A stretch of 64,000 nucleotides of DNA. It comes from Streptococcus mitis (GTDB lineage Bacteria > Bacillota > Bacilli > Lactobacillales > Streptococcaceae). How positions within the stretch are numbered: position 1 is the stretch's first letter; each line of letters starts with the position of its first letter. Below are positions 37,609 to 47,767 of this stretch, one piece after another. The notes below the pieces were generated by a model. That model worked only from the letters and a program-made list of their open reading frames with translations, had not been told where the DNA came from and did not search any database. Both the position numbers and the translations under genes were made by a program. The stretch lies in NCBI RefSeq assembly GCF_001579045.1, contig NZ_KQ970261.1, positions 244,264 through 308,263 of the forward strand, written 5' to 3'.

Positions 37609-38775
37609 TTAACGTTTAGCAAAAGTCGTCACAATTCGCTGACACACTTCTTGCAACAGAGATTTAGGCATAGCTACATTGAGGCGGGCATGGAGACTTC
37701 CTTCCTCTCCAAAATCCAAACCACGATTGAGGATAACCTTGGCTTCATTTCTCAAAAGCTCTTGTAATTTTTCATCAGTCAGGTCATAGGCCGAAAAATC
37801 AAGCCAAATCAAGTAGGTTCCTTGCGGCTTCATGACCTTGATTTTAGTCTCTTTTCCAAATAAATCTACCACATAATTAATATGGTCTTCAAAGACTTGC
37901 TTGAGTTCCTCTAGCCAATCCTTCCCATAGCGATAAGCAGCTTCTGTCGCCAAATAACCCAAGCCTGAAATTTCATGCTGATTATTGGTCAACTGGCGTT
38001 TCTGGTAAGCCAGTCTCAACTTAGGATTTTCAATGACTGCATATGAATTTTTTGTTCCAGCAATATTAAAGGTTTTAGTAGCACTGGTCAAGACGATGGC
38101 AAATTCTTTAAAGTCAGGGTTGACGGTATTGAAAGACTGGTGTTTGTGACCAAAGAGGACCAAATCTTGGTGAATCTCATCTGAAACCAATAAAACACCA
38201 TGTTTTTGGCAGAGTTGACCAATCTTCTCCAACACTTCTTTTTCCCAAACACGTCCACCAGGATTGTGAGGGTTGCAAAGAATATAGAGTTTGACCTCCT
38301 CTTCCACCAAATCCTTCTCCAGTTGATCAAAGTCAATTTCAAACAGACCATCCTTTTCCACCAAAGAATTGGTAATCAATCTACGGTTGTTCAACTTGAC
38401 ACTGCGAGCAAAAGGTGGGTAGACAGGTGTGTTAATCAGAACCGCCTCGCTTTCTTTTGTGAAAGCTTGAATAGCTGTTGAGATGGCTGGTACCACACCC
38501 TCGATAAAGACAAGAGCTTCTTTGTCAAAGTGGTAACCGTGTTGTGTAGCTTCCCACTTTTGAACTTCCTTAATTAACTCTTCACTGGCATAGGTATAGC
38601 CATAAACCAGTTGATCAGCGTAAGTCTGCACGGCTTGGCGGATTTCAGGCAAGACTACAAAGTCCATATCCGCTATCCAAGCTGGTAGGACTTCACTATC
38701 CGTTTCTGCTTCTTTCCATTTATAGGTATGGTGCCCTAAACGATTGGGCAGGCTTGTAAAATCATATTTTCCCAT
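37609..38775 (-). CDS. patB: PatB/MalY-type PLP-dependent C-S lyase
   Basis: Aminotransferase-fold enzyme of 388 residues that likely cleaves cystathionine or other S-conjugates (cystathionine beta-lyase activity). Conserved parts are ADMDF near the N-terminus, CNPHNPGGRVW, SDEIHQDL and the PLP lysine in SATKTFNIAG. I start at MGKYDF (38775), with AAGGA upstream. The longer frame would overlap metB. It is 7 bp after metB, so the two sulfur-amino-acid genes form one operon. Confidence 0.92.
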   Translation of the reverse strand: MGKYDFTSLPNRLGHHTYKWKEAETDSEVLPAWIADMDFVVLPEIRQAVQTYADQLVYGYTYASEELIKEVQKWEATQHGYHFDKEALVFIEGVVPAISTAIQAFTKESEAVLINTPVYPPFARSVKLNNRRLITNSLVEKDGLFEIDFDQLEKDLVEEEVKLYILCNPHNPGGRVWEKEVLEKIGQLCQKHGVLLVSDEIHQDLVLFGHKHQSFNTVNPDFKEFAIVLTSATKTFNIAGTKNSYAVIENPKLRLAYQKRQLTNNQHEISGLGYLATEAAYRYGKDWLEELKQVFEDHINYVVDLFGKETKIKVMKPQGTYLIWLDFSAYDLTDEKLQELLRNEAKVILNRGLDFGEEGSLHARLNVAMPKSLLQEVCQRIVTTFAKR

Positions 38776-38782
38776 CTTTGTC

Positions 38783-39877
38783 TTATCCTTCCAAGGCTTG
38801 GCGCAAATCTGCAATCAAATCTCTAGCATCCTCAATCCCAATAGACAAACGCAAGAGGTCATCTGTCAAACCATAAGAATGGCGTACTTCTGCTGGAATA
38901 TCAGCGTGAGTTTGCGTCGTTGGATAAGTAATAAGACTTTCCACCCCACCCAAACTTTCCGCAAAAGAGAAGACCTTGAGGCTGTTTAAAATGTGAGGAA
39001 TGCGTGTTTCATCCGCTACTTTAAAGGAAATCATGCCTCCACGACCAGTGTAGAGAACTTCCTTAACTGCTGGAGAATCCTTCAAAAAGGCAACCACTTC
39101 TTGGGCATTAGCTGTTGAACGTTCCATACGAAGAGACAAGGTCTTGAGACCACGAATCAATTGATAACTGTCAAATGGAGACAAGACTGCCCCTGTCGTA
39201 TTGAGATTGTAAAAGAGCTTCTCGTATAGTTCTAAACTATTGGTCACAACCACTCCAGCTAAGACATCATTGTGGCCTGCTAGATACTTGGTTGCTGAAT
39301 GAAGAACCATATCTGCTCCATCTTCAATCGGACGTTGGTAGATGGGACTATAGAAGGTATTGTCCACCACCACTTTGGCACCCTTAGCATGAGCCAATTT
39401 TGCTAGTTTTTCGATATTAAATTCCAACATCAAGGGATTGGTTGGTGTTTCGATATAGAGAACGTCAACATCCTTTTCTAACTCGGCAATCAACTCTTCT
39501 TCTGTATTGGCATAGGTAAAATGGAAACGTCCTTCCTGCTCCACTTGGTTGAACCAGCGGAAAGAACCTCCATAAAGGTCACGCACCGCCAAGACCTTAC
39601 TTCCTACTGGAAAGACGCTAAAGGCCAGTACAATAGCTGACATCCCTGAGCTAGTAGCTAGGGCATAGTCTGCGGACTCAATAGCCGCCAAGACTTCTTC
39701 TGCCTTACTGCGAGTTGGGTTTTTAGTGCGTGTATAGTCAAAACCAGTAGATCGACCAAACTCTGGATGCTGATAGGTCGTTGAAAAATGAAGCGGTGTC
39801 ACCAAGGCCCCTGTCGCTTCATCTGATTTAATGCCCGCCTGGGCCAAAATTGTGTTGATGTGTAATTCCTTGCTCAT
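38783..39877 (-). CDS. metB: Cystathionine gamma-synthase/beta-lyase family enzyme
   Basis: PLP enzyme of 364 residues in the Cys/Met metabolism family. Signatures are RDLYGGSFRWFNQ, ETPTNPLM, VDNTFYSPIYQRP and the PLP lysine in HSATKYLAGHNDV. Likely makes cystathionine or homocysteine in methionine synthesis, or degrades cystathionine. The group is hard to split by sequence alone. First gene of the metB-patB operon. I saw no riboswitch or T-box before it. Confidence 0.92.
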   Translation of the reverse strand: MSKELHINTILAQAGIKSDEATGALVTPLHFSTTYQHPEFGRSTGFDYTRTKNPTRSKAEEVLAAIESADYALATSSGMSAIVLAFSVFPVGSKVLAVRDLYGGSFRWFNQVEQEGRFHFTYANTEEELIAELEKDVDVLYIETPTNPLMLEFNIEKLAKLAHAKGAKVVVDNTFYSPIYQRPIEDGADMVLHSATKYLAGHNDVLAGVVVTNSLELYEKLFYNLNTTGAVLSPFDSYQLIRGLKTLSLRMERSTANAQEVVAFLKDSPAVKEVLYTGRGGMISFKVADETRIPHILNSLKVFSFAESLGGVESLITYPTTQTHADIPAEVRHSYGLTDDLLRLSIGIEDARDLIADLRQALEG

Positions 39878-39965
39878 ACAATTCCTCCAAATCTATAGTA
39901 ACTATTGTACCACTTATTTTCATCAACTCATTTTCTTCTTTTCAAGAGCTAGTTATAGTTTTAAA

Positions 39966-40002
39966 CTATATAAAAAGGGAGTTTTTCCTGCTCCCTTTAA
40001 TA
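39966..40002 (-). terminator. Terminator after the ABC exporter gene
   Basis: Stem AAAGGGAG/CTCCCTTT with a 9-nt loop, followed on the minus strand by TTTTTATA. Located between the exporter and metB. Confidence 0.8.
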
Positions 40003-40034
40003 GACTATAAAATGGTGAATCTCAAAAGACACCT

Positions 40035-41723
40035 TCACTCTATCATTTGCTCCTGCACAAAACGAGCATAACGCTCATGATTTTCCAGTAGTTCCTTATG
40101 AGTTCCTGAGCCAGTGATTTTCCCCTCCTCTAAGAAGAAAATACAATCCACATCTTTTACCGTTGACAAACGATGCGCTATAATCACAACCGTCTTCTCC
40201 TTTAATACAGAATAGAGGCTACTGATAATCGCATACTCAGAATCCGCATCAAGATTAGCAGTGGCTTCATCAAATATAAGAATTTCAGCATCTTTTAAGT
40301 AGGCTCTAGCTATTTGAAGTCTTTGGCTTTGTCCCCCTGACAAGAGTCGTCCGCGTTCACCAGCTTCAGTATCTAGTCCCTCTTTCATGGAGCGAATCTC
40401 ATCACCTAGTGATACTAAGTCTAGCACTTTCATCAATTCATCATCAGCTACTAAGCGATTCAAACCGAGACAAAGATTGTCACGAATACTGCCAGATAAG
40501 ACTGCATTATTTTGTGAAACCCAAGCGATTTTACCTCTCCATTCTTTTAAGTTAAAATCATATATACTTGATTGCTCCATTAGAATATCTCCTGAAAGCG
40601 GTTTATAAAACCGCTCTAACAAACGCACAATCGTTGATTTTCCTGATCCAGATGGTCCAACAAAAGCAATTTTTTGCCCCTTGAAAATGGAAAAAGTAAT
40701 ATCCTTTAAGACAGGTCGATTTTCATCATAACCAAAATAGACATGGTTAAAATTCAACCCTTGTCCTGATACCGATTCTCCTCCCTCAAATCTTTCTCTA
40801 GGAACTGCAAGCAAGTTCTCCAGTGCAACTGAAGATCCCTTGCTCCTAGAATAAACAGTTACAAAATTAGCTATATTACTAATAGGATTAAGTAATTGAA
40901 AGAGGTAAATCAAAAACGAAACCAAGGTTCCCACAGATATATATCCTGCGCTGACCCGATAACCCCCATAGGTTAGCATCACAGCTATAGTCGCAAAGAT
41001 AAATAAGAGAGCAAATGGGGTCTCAAAAGAAGTAACCCTATCTGATTTCAATGAATTGTTTTGTACCCTTTCAATACAATTATCCAAAACATCCTGTACA
41101 CTTTTCTCTGCTTGATTGGTCTTAATTAATTCATGTTCTTGAATCTTTTCAGTTAATTGCCCTGTTAAAAATCCGATTTCCTCCTGTAAACGACGACTAT
41201 ACTTTTCACTGATATTGGAAAGTGGCAAGATAATAAACATCATACAAGGAAGAGTGATGAATAAAAGTAGAGAAAGATTCCAATCAAGACTAAATAAGAC
41301 TATGATGGAACCAAGTACCATAACTAAACTCAAAATAATATTTGGGAAAGTCGTAATTAAAAACTCACGAATGACACTCGTGTCATTAACAATGGCAGAA
41401 GTCAACTCCCCACTTTGGCTCTTATCAAAGAAGGATTTCTCTGCATAAATCAACCCCTCTATCACTTTTTTCCTGATTTTTGCTATCTTTTTTTCACCCG
41501 ATTGACTAAACAAATAGTAACCAATAGAAGAAAACAAGGCTTGACCAATAAAAATCAAAAACGATTGAAATACTTTGGAACCTATATTTTCAATAGAACT
41601 CCCATCTATTAAACCTTTTAAGATAAGGGGAAGCAACAAAGCAAGTAGACTAGACAGAACAAGGAAGAAACTCCCCATAATTACCTTAGTATCTACTCTT
41701 AATAATTTTAGTTTCATAAACAC
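40035..41723 (-). CDS. ABC half-transporter (exporter), membrane plus ATPase domains
   Basis: Protein of 562 residues. Six membrane helices in the N-terminal 300 residues are fused to a C-terminal ATPase. Walker A is GPSGSGKST (about 354-362), Q-loop VSQNN, signature LLSGGQSQR, Walker B ILIFDEATANLD and switch IAHRLST. It would act as a dimer exporting drugs, lipids or peptides. No partner half-transporter adjoins it, suggesting a homodimer. Substrate unknown. Confidence 0.92.
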   Translation of the reverse strand: MFMKLKLLRVDTKVIMGSFFLVLSSLLALLLPLILKGLIDGSSIENIGSKVFQSFLIFIGQALFSSIGYYLFSQSGEKKIAKIRKKVIEGLIYAEKSFFDKSQSGELTSAIVNDTSVIREFLITTFPNIILSLVMVLGSIIVLFSLDWNLSLLLFITLPCMMFIILPLSNISEKYSRRLQEEIGFLTGQLTEKIQEHELIKTNQAEKSVQDVLDNCIERVQNNSLKSDRVTSFETPFALLFIFATIAVMLTYGGYRVSAGYISVGTLVSFLIYLFQLLNPISNIANFVTVYSRSKGSSVALENLLAVPRERFEGGESVSGQGLNFNHVYFGYDENRPVLKDITFSIFKGQKIAFVGPSGSGKSTIVRLLERFYKPLSGDILMEQSSIYDFNLKEWRGKIAWVSQNNAVLSGSIRDNLCLGLNRLVADDELMKVLDLVSLGDEIRSMKEGLDTEAGERGRLLSGGQSQRLQIARAYLKDAEILIFDEATANLDADSEYAIISSLYSVLKEKTVVIIAHRLSTVKDVDCIFFLEEGKITGSGTHKELLENHERYARFVQEQMIE

Positions 41724-41761
41724 TCCTTATAATATTTCAACGGATAAAGTCGGAAATAACT

Positions 41762-41957
41762 CATACTCTTGGAAAATCTCTTCAAGCCACGTCAGCGTCG
41801 CCTTGTCGCATATATGTGACTGACTTCGTCAGTCTTATCTGCAATCTCAAAACTGTGTTTTGAGCTGACTTCGTCAGTCTGATCTACAAACCTCAAAACT
41901 ATGTTTTGAGCAGTCCGCGACCAGCTTCCTAGTTTGCTCTTTGATTTTCATTGAGAC
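41762..41957. repeat. BOX element (boxA, two boxB, boxC)
   Basis: It matches the pneumococcal BOX family: boxA with ACGTCAGCGTCGCC, two boxB units each with CTGACTTCGTCAGTCT and CTCAAAACTNTGTTTTGAG, and boxC ending TTGATTTTCATTGAG. It lies between the exporter gene and aliB. BOX copies are mobile in the evolutionary sense, carried in trans, and the RNA can fold into long hairpins. Confidence 0.9.
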
Positions 41958-41993
41958 TCAATTGGAGGAGAAAGTCTAATAAATCTTCCTATA

Positions 41994-42045
41994 ACAAAAC
42001 GCATAACATCTAGGATTTTATATACCTGATATTATGCGTTTTTAA
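41994..42045 (-). terminator. Terminator after aliB
   Basis: Stem AACGCATAA/TTATGCGTT enclosing a long AT-rich loop, followed by TT and short T tracts on the minus strand. About 50 bp beyond the aliB stop. Confidence 0.65.
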
Positions 42046-42092
42046 TCACAAAAACTTCTTACCCAAACTTATCTACAATACATGGATAGATT

Positions 42093-44051
42093 TTATTTGA
42101 CATGTTTTGCCAATTCTTCTTGGGCTTTTTTATTAGATTCTTCTTTTTCTTTCATCCATTTTTCTTTGGCTTTTTCATATTCGTCTTTTGTAACTGCCTT
42201 ATCTTGTAATTTGAGGTATTTATATGATTCAACCCCTTTATTACCAGCCAATGAATAAGGTGATGAGAAAGGAACAGTTTTTCTCAATGTTGGTGTTCCA
42301 CCCAGTGAAAGATTTGGAATCGCTAGAGAACTATCCACCAACCACGCTTGAGCATCAGCATACTTATCGTAACGTTTAGACAAATCTTGTTCTTTACCAG
42401 CTTCTTCAACCATCTTAGTATAAGTATCAATACCAGCTGCTTTCGTCTTATCATTTGGTTGACCAGGTTCAATTCCTAGATTTTGGAGAGAACCACCGCT
42501 TGATAAGCTAAGTGTATCAAGATAGCTAGAAGGATCTAGATAGTCTGCACTCCAACCACCATTATAGAGGTCATAGTCTTTTTGCGCAGCTGTCTCAGCT
42601 CTATAACCAATGCTTTCCATTTCATCAGGGCCTAACATTTGGATGTCAATAACTACATTATCAGCCCCCAAGACAGATTCGATAGACTGTTTGAATGAAC
42701 TAGCTTCTTGGACACCTCTTTTAACAGTTTGGTCAACTGGCATATCCAAGTGGATTGGGAATTGAACCCCTTTAGCTTCCAATTCTTTTTTAGCTTTTCC
42801 AAAGGCTTCTTTGGCTTTGTCAACATTGTAATACGGATCCTGAGCATCATCAAATTTCATATCTTGCCATTCTTTACCATAATTGACAACTTTTGAAGCT
42901 ACCATTTCACCAAAGTTCTTACCATCAGCTGAGACAAAGGTTGGTGGAACCAAAAGGTTTCTGAGAATCTTCGTTGCCCCATCTTCACCCTGAGATTGAG
43001 CTCCATAGGCTGTACGATCATAGGCAAAATTAATAGCTTGACGGAAGCTCTTATTTAGAACAGCTTCCTGAGTTGATTTTTTCTCAGCATCGCTTGTTTT
43101 TGAAGTGTATTTATAAGATTTTCTGTCTAGGTTAAAATTGTAATAGTAAGAAGTCGCATCTTGCATACTGTAGATGATATTATCTTTGTATTTTTCTTTA
43201 ATAGCTTCAAAACTTGAATTATTTGGGTAGAGCCTAGCATAACTATACCCTCCCTCAGTAAAGTTGCGAGCAAGGGAATCTTGATCACTACCATCAAAAT
43301 AAGTCAACTTCACATCATCTACAAAGACATTTTTTGCATCCCAGTAGTTTGGATTCTTTTTATATTCCATAACAGATTTTGAAGTGAAAGCCTTGAATAA
43401 GAATGGTCCGTTGTACAAGATATCTGCAGGATCAATTTTACCAAAATCATCTCCTTTTGAATTCAAAAATTCCTCGTTAACTGGGAAGAGAATACTTGAA
43501 GTTGTTTTTGAATTCCAGTAAGGTTCTGGTTGGTTCAAGGTATATTGAACGGTTTGGTCATCAAGAGCCTTAACTCCGACAGTTGAAAAGTCGCTTGTTT
43601 TACCGTTAATGTAATCATCCAAACCTGCGACGGATTCTTGCACTAAGTACAAGGCTTCTGATTTTTTATCAGCCGCATATTTCAAACCAGTGACAAAATC
43701 TTGGGCAGTAACAGGAGCATATTCATCTCCATCTGCAGTATACCATTTAGCATCTTTCCGCAGTTTGTAGGTATAGGTCAAACCATCCTGAGAAACAGTC
43801 CAATCCTCTGCCAAGGATGGCACTTAGTTCCCATACTGATCATTTTCCATGAGACCATCTACAAAGTTTGTAACAACGTCAAGTACAGTCGCACGATTGT
43901 CTTTAAGATAGTTTAAGCTAGTTGGATCAGAAACGTAAACATAACTATACGTTTTAGCTGCACTAGAAGAATTACTGCAGGCACTTAGTAGAAAACCTGC
44001 ACTTAAAACGACACCTGCAAGTGTCAGATACTTGAATTTAGACTTTTTCAT
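42093..44051 (-). pseudogene. aliB: aliB: oligopeptide-binding lipoprotein, broken by a stop at codon 76
   Basis: Substrate-binding lipoprotein for oligopeptide uptake (Ami-AliA/AliB system). Without the stop it would have 652 codons, the normal AliB length. Lipobox LLSACS (Cys about 24). After ENDQYGN an in-frame TAA (43826-43824) replaces what is probably TTA. The remainder, PSLAEDW to AKHVK, is open in the same frame and conserved. A good promoter is intact (TTGACT, 17 bp, TATAAT, 44112-44084). A GTG directly after the stop has no separate export signal. So the strain probably lacks this AliB unless the base is a sequencing error. Confidence 0.85.
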
Positions 44052-44083
44052 CTCCAAAACCTCCTGTTTTAAATATTTGCTTT

Positions 44084-44112
44084 ATTATACATCTCGGGTT
44101 TTAATTAGTCAA
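44084..44112 (-). promoter_or_regulatory. aliB promoter
   Basis: TTGACT (44112-44107), a 17-bp spacer and TATAAT (44089-44084) on the minus strand, about 30 bp before the ATG. AGGAGG precedes the start. Confidence 0.8.
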
Positions 44113-44191
44113 TAGTTTTTCTGAATTTTTTCAAAAAAATTACATTTTTCACTCGTGATTTTCACAAATACTTCTTATCAGTGATTAAAAA

Positions 44192-44248
44192 AGGAATAAG
44201 TTTCAAGTTCTCCTAAAAGATTGTTCAACTTATTCCTTTTATTTATAA
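44192..44248 (-). terminator. Terminator after the MurJ/YtgP-type gene
   Basis: A 13-bp stem, AAAGGAATAAGTT/AACTTATTCCTTT, with a long loop and a T run on the minus strand. It ends the flippase transcript and lies upstream of the aliB promoter. Confidence 0.8.
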
Positions 44249-44256
44249 ATACTATC

Positions 44257-45879
44257 TTACGAAAGCTTACATTTTGCTCGCAGGCGATCTGCTTGGGCTT
44301 TTCCTATTACCTTATCTAATAAATAGGTACGCAGACTCATAACCATATAAAGTCCACCCCCCATGGCACCGACAAGGGCTACATATATGAAACTCCACAA
44401 ACGTCCACTTGGTTGGAAGAAAAATCCTAACAGCCACTGGATGGTTCCTATTAACAGAAACATGACTAGGGTCAGCAAACTGATTAAAATGGTTCGCTTC
44501 AAAATCACCTTGCGCTTAACACCAGTTACCTTACAAATATCCCTATACATCAAAATATTAGGAATAATGAGACCGATGGTTGTGGAAATCAAAGGCCCGT
44601 AACTGTGAAAGAGAGCAATGGTTGGTAGTTGTAAGACCAGCTTGGCAATGGAACCATAGATAAAATAGAGAACGGCCTTGCGGTTACGGAACATGGCCTG
44701 AAGCATTGGAGACAAGACCATGTACAAGCCTAAAATAATAGACTGCAAAACTGCAAAGACAAATAAGCCCATAGCCAAACTATCTGGCTTACCATAGAAG
44801 ACCGTATACAGAGGTTCTCCTACCATGACCACTCCAACCGTTGCTGGCAGTAGGAATATAAAAAGCATGGTAATGCTGTCCTGAACGAGACGAGAAGCCG
44901 CCTTCAAGTCCCCCTTGACATAGTTTTCAGTCAAAAGTGGTAAACCGACACCCCCAATTGAAACCCCAACAGAAATCAAAATCATCGTGATTTTATTAGG
45001 ATTGGCTGAGAAATAAGAAAACATGACAACCAAGTCCTCATTGCTGTAGTTGGTAAACCAGCTCATACTATTGATAAAGGTCAGCTGATCCAAAATCTGG
45101 AAAAGCTGGATGGCAGACCCTGTCAGGATAAAAGGAATGGCTTCCTTAATGGTATCGACCAAAAGACGCTTACTGTTAATCTTATCTCCTGTTTCAAGGA
45201 CTTTTTTGAGTAAGCCTTCTTGGGCAAGGAAATAAATCAAGACTGCAAAACTGGCTACCATACCGACAAAGGCAGCAAAAGTGGATTGGGTAACCGCTGC
45301 TAGGTAATCTCCTGAACCGAGCCTCATAATGATAAAGGTTGCTAGGAGCATCCAGATAACACGAATGACCTGCTCAGCAATTTGGCTCATGGCATAAGGT
45401 TTGAGGTTATTCATCCCTTGGAAAAATCCTCGGATAACACTCATAGATGGGAAAATCAAGACTCCCCAAGCCAAGCTTTGCATGATTGGGATCAAGTCTT
45501 TGCCCACGCCAGACAAGTCTGCTAGCCAAGGAGCAAAGATATACAAGATTAGGGCAAAAACGAGGCCTAGTCCTGTCATAAATCCTAAAAAGCTCCGAAT
45601 CAGGGCAAAGCTATGCTCCTCTTCTCTCATGGTATTGTACTTGGCAACTTGCTTGGCCACTGCAACTGGAATACCTGCTGTTGAAACCAGCAAGAACCAG
45701 GCATAGATATTGTATCCCATGGTAAAGAGTCCATTTGCTGTAGCCGCATAAGACCCCATCCAGATGTACCAAGGGATAATGTAAATAGCCCCGAGTAGGC
45801 GACTGATAAAGTTACTGGCCGTTAGCCAAGCAGTCCCCCGTAACATCTGGGCCTGCTGATGATTGTTTTCGTGCGACAT
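44257..45879 (-). CDS. MurJ/YtgP-type flippase (polysaccharide transporter family)
   Basis: Membrane protein of 540 residues with about 14 helices in the MOP (MVF/PST) superfamily. The N-terminus has GTAWLTASNFISRLLGAIYIIP. Its position divergent from murE fits a lipid II flippase. In streptococci the MurJ equivalent is usually called YtgP, and older annotation calls it a polysaccharide transporter. I start at MSHENN (45879), with GAGG upstream, instead of five codons earlier. Confidence 0.85.
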   Translation of the reverse strand: MSHENNHQQAQMLRGTAWLTASNFISRLLGAIYIIPWYIWMGSYAATANGLFTMGYNIYAWFLLVSTAGIPVAVAKQVAKYNTMREEEHSFALIRSFLGFMTGLGLVFALILYIFAPWLADLSGVGKDLIPIMQSLAWGVLIFPSMSVIRGFFQGMNNLKPYAMSQIAEQVIRVIWMLLATFIIMRLGSGDYLAAVTQSTFAAFVGMVASFAVLIYFLAQEGLLKKVLETGDKINSKRLLVDTIKEAIPFILTGSAIQLFQILDQLTFINSMSWFTNYSNEDLVVMFSYFSANPNKITMILISVGVSIGGVGLPLLTENYVKGDLKAASRLVQDSITMLFIFLLPATVGVVMVGEPLYTVFYGKPDSLAMGLFVFAVLQSIILGLYMVLSPMLQAMFRNRKAVLYFIYGSIAKLVLQLPTIALFHSYGPLISTTIGLIIPNILMYRDICKVTGVKRKVILKRTILISLLTLVMFLLIGTIQWLLGFFFQPSGRLWSFIYVALVGAMGGGLYMVMSLRTYLLDKVIGKAQADRLRAKCKLS

Positions 45880-45984
45880 AGATTCCTCATTCAATTTTGA
45901 TAACTAGGAAAAACTCCTTATTTTCCATTATAAACTTTTCCTTGTTACTTGTAAATTTACGACTTTCAGTTTACAATAGAAAGT

Positions 45985-47430
45985 ATGATTAAGATTGAAA
46001 CCGTATTAGATATTTTAAAGAAAGATGGTCTCTTCCGTGAGATTATCGACCAAGGACATTATCACTACAACTACAGCGAGGTTGTTTTTGATAGCATTAG
46101 TTACGACAGCCGAAAAGTAAAAGAAGACACTCTTTTTTTTGCAAAAGGCGCTGCCTTTAAGAAGGAATTTCTGCTTTCAGCCATCTCTCAAGGACTCGGT
46201 TGGTATGTAGCTAAAAAGGACTATGAGGTTGGTATTCCCGCCATTATCGTGAACGACATTAAGAAAGCCATGAGTCTGATTGCTATGGAATTTTATGGAA
46301 ATCCACAGGAAAAACTCAAACTCCTCGCCTTTACTGGAACCAAGGGTAAGACAACGGCAGCCTATTTCGCCTATAACATTTTATCTCAAGGGCATCGACC
46401 TGCTATGTTGTCGACCATGAATACAACTCTTGATGGCAAGACTTTCTTTAAGTCTGCATTGACAACTCCTGAGAGTATTGACCTCTTTGACATGATGAAT
46501 CAGGCTGTGCAAAATGACCGTACCCACCTCATCATGGAAGTCTCCAGTCAAGCCTATCTGGTCAAACGTGTCTATGGTCTAATCTTTGATGTGGGAGTTT
46601 TCCTCAATATCAGCCCAGACCATATCGGCCCGATTGAACACCCTAGCTTTGAAGACTACTTCTACCACAAACGTCTCTTGATGGAAAATAGCCGAGCAGT
46701 CATCATTAACAGCGACATGGACCACTTCTCAGTCTTGAAAGAACAGGTGGCAGATCAAGACCATGATTTCTATGGTAGTAAGTCAGACAACCAAATCGAG
46801 AACTCCAAAGCCTTTAGCTTTTCAGCTACAGGTAAACTCGCTGGTGATTATGATACCCAACTCATCGGTCACTTCAACCAAGAAAATGCCGTTGCTGCTG
46901 GACTTGCTTGTCTCCGTCTTGGAGCAAGTCTTGAGGACATCAAAAAAGGGATCGCTGCAACCCGAGTTCCTGGTCGTATGGAAGTCTTGACTCAGAAAAA
47001 TGGAGCCAAGGTCTTCATCGACTATGCCCACAATGGTGACAGTCTGAAAAAACTCATCAATGTGGTTGAAACTCATCAAACTGGAAAAATTGCTCTGGTT
47101 CTGGGTTCGACAGGAAACAAGGGAGAAAGCCGTCGTAAGGACTTTGGCCTCCTCCTCAATCAACATCCTGAGATTCAAATCTTTCTGACTGCTGATGACC
47201 CCAACTATGAAGACCCAATGGCCATTGCGGATGAAATTAGTAGCTATATCAATCATCCTGTTGAAAAAATTGCAGATCGCCAAGAAGCCATCAAGGCAGC
47301 TATGGCTATCACAAATCACGAATTAGACGCAGTTATTATTGCTGGTAAGGGAGCAGATTGCTACCAAATCGTCCAAGGCAAGAAAGAAGCCTATCCTGGA
47401 GATGCCGCCGTAGCAGAAAATTATTTATAA
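45985..47430 (+). CDS. murE: UDP-MurNAc-L-Ala-D-Glu--L-lysine ligase
   Basis: Mur ligase of 481 residues that adds L-lysine to the peptidoglycan stem. The ATP loop is TGTKGKTT. The amino-acid selectivity site reads DDPNYEDP, the L-Lys type, where DAP-type enzymes have DNPR. Other Mur motifs: [13 protein letters not shown] and DYAHNGDS. Plus strand, divergent from the flippase. TACAAT lies very close to the ATG, so the leader is probably very short. Confidence 0.95.
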   Translation: MIKIETVLDILKKDGLFREIIDQGHYHYNYSEVVFDSISYDSRKVKEDTLFFAKGAAFKKEFLLSAISQGLGWYVAKKDYEVGIPAIIVNDIKKAMSLIAMEFYGNPQEKLKLLAFTGTKGKTTAAYFAYNILSQGHRPAMLSTMNTTLDGKTFFKSALTTPESIDLFDMMNQAVQNDRTHLIMEVSSQAYLVKRVYGLIFDVGVFLNISPDHIGPIEHPSFEDYFYHKRLLMENSRAVIINSDMDHFSVLKEQVADQDHDFYGSKSDNQIENSKAFSFSATGKLAGDYDTQLIGHFNQENAVAAGLACLRLGASLEDIKKGIAATRVPGRMEVLTQKNGAKVFIDYAHNGDSLKKLINVVETHQTGKIALVLGSTGNKGESRRKDFGLLLNQHPEIQIFLTADDPNYEDPMAIADEISSYINHPVEKIADRQEAIKAAMAITNHELDAVIIAGKGADCYQIVQGKKEAYPGDAAVAENYL

Positions 47431-47436
47431 GATAGT

Positions 47437-47474
47437 AAAAAATCAAGGGAAATGAAACCCTTGATTTTTTTATC
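47437..47474. terminator. Bidirectional terminator between murE and csbD
   Basis: Stem AAAATCAAGGG/CCCTTGATTTT with an 8-nt loop. T runs follow on both strands, so it can end murE on plus and csbD on minus. Confidence 0.88.
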
Positions 47475-47475
47475 T

Positions 47476-47667
47476 TTATTTAAAAGCGTTTTTCAAACCT
47501 TCAACGGCACCTTCTACAGCACCTTTAGCATCTTCAACTACTTCTTTTGCCTTAGCAACTGTCTTTTCTACAGCGCCTTCTGCTTCAGTCTTGCTATCCC
47601 CAGTAACCTTACCAAATCCTTCTTTGATAGCGCCTGTTGCTTGTTCCAATTTGTTTTCAAGTGACAT
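47476..47667 (-). CDS. CsbD-family stress-related protein, 63 aa
   Basis: Small hydrophilic protein with the CsbD pattern, [22 protein letters not shown], followed by Val/Ala/Lys/Glu repeats. CsbD in Bacillus belongs to the general-stress regulon. In streptococci its control is not clear and its biochemical role is unknown. It has its own promoter and a palindrome just downstream of it. Confidence 0.9.
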   Translation of the reverse strand: MSLENKLEQATGAIKEGFGKVTGDSKTEAEGAVEKTVAKAKEVVEDAKGAVEGAVEGLKNAFK

Positions 47668-47696
47668 ATGATTGTCTCCTTTAGTTTATTCCGATA

Positions 47697-47747
47697 TGTG
47701 TTACCGGTTACATACAGTTTATACCGAATACTAAGGAAAGTCAAACA
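47697..47747 (-). promoter_or_regulatory. csbD promoter with an imperfect palindrome at the start site
   Basis: On the minus strand TTTGAC is followed after 16 bp by TATAAA. The next bases, TGTAACCGGTAACA, form an imperfect palindrome (two mismatches) over the expected transcription start. This is where a LacI- or GntR-like repressor would sit. Confidence 0.5.
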
Positions 47748-47767
47748 ATGTGCTCAGAAACAAGAAA

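Noticed and set aside
39878-40034. Possible methionine riboswitch or T-box upstream of metB
   Set aside because: Only about 150 bp, containing the exporter terminator and no T-box (TGGNACCGCG-like) or S-box core.
43821-43823. GTG directly after the aliB stop as a start of a separate binding protein
   Set aside because: The product would lack the signal peptide and the first lobe strands. The only nearby sequence is the broken aliB itself.
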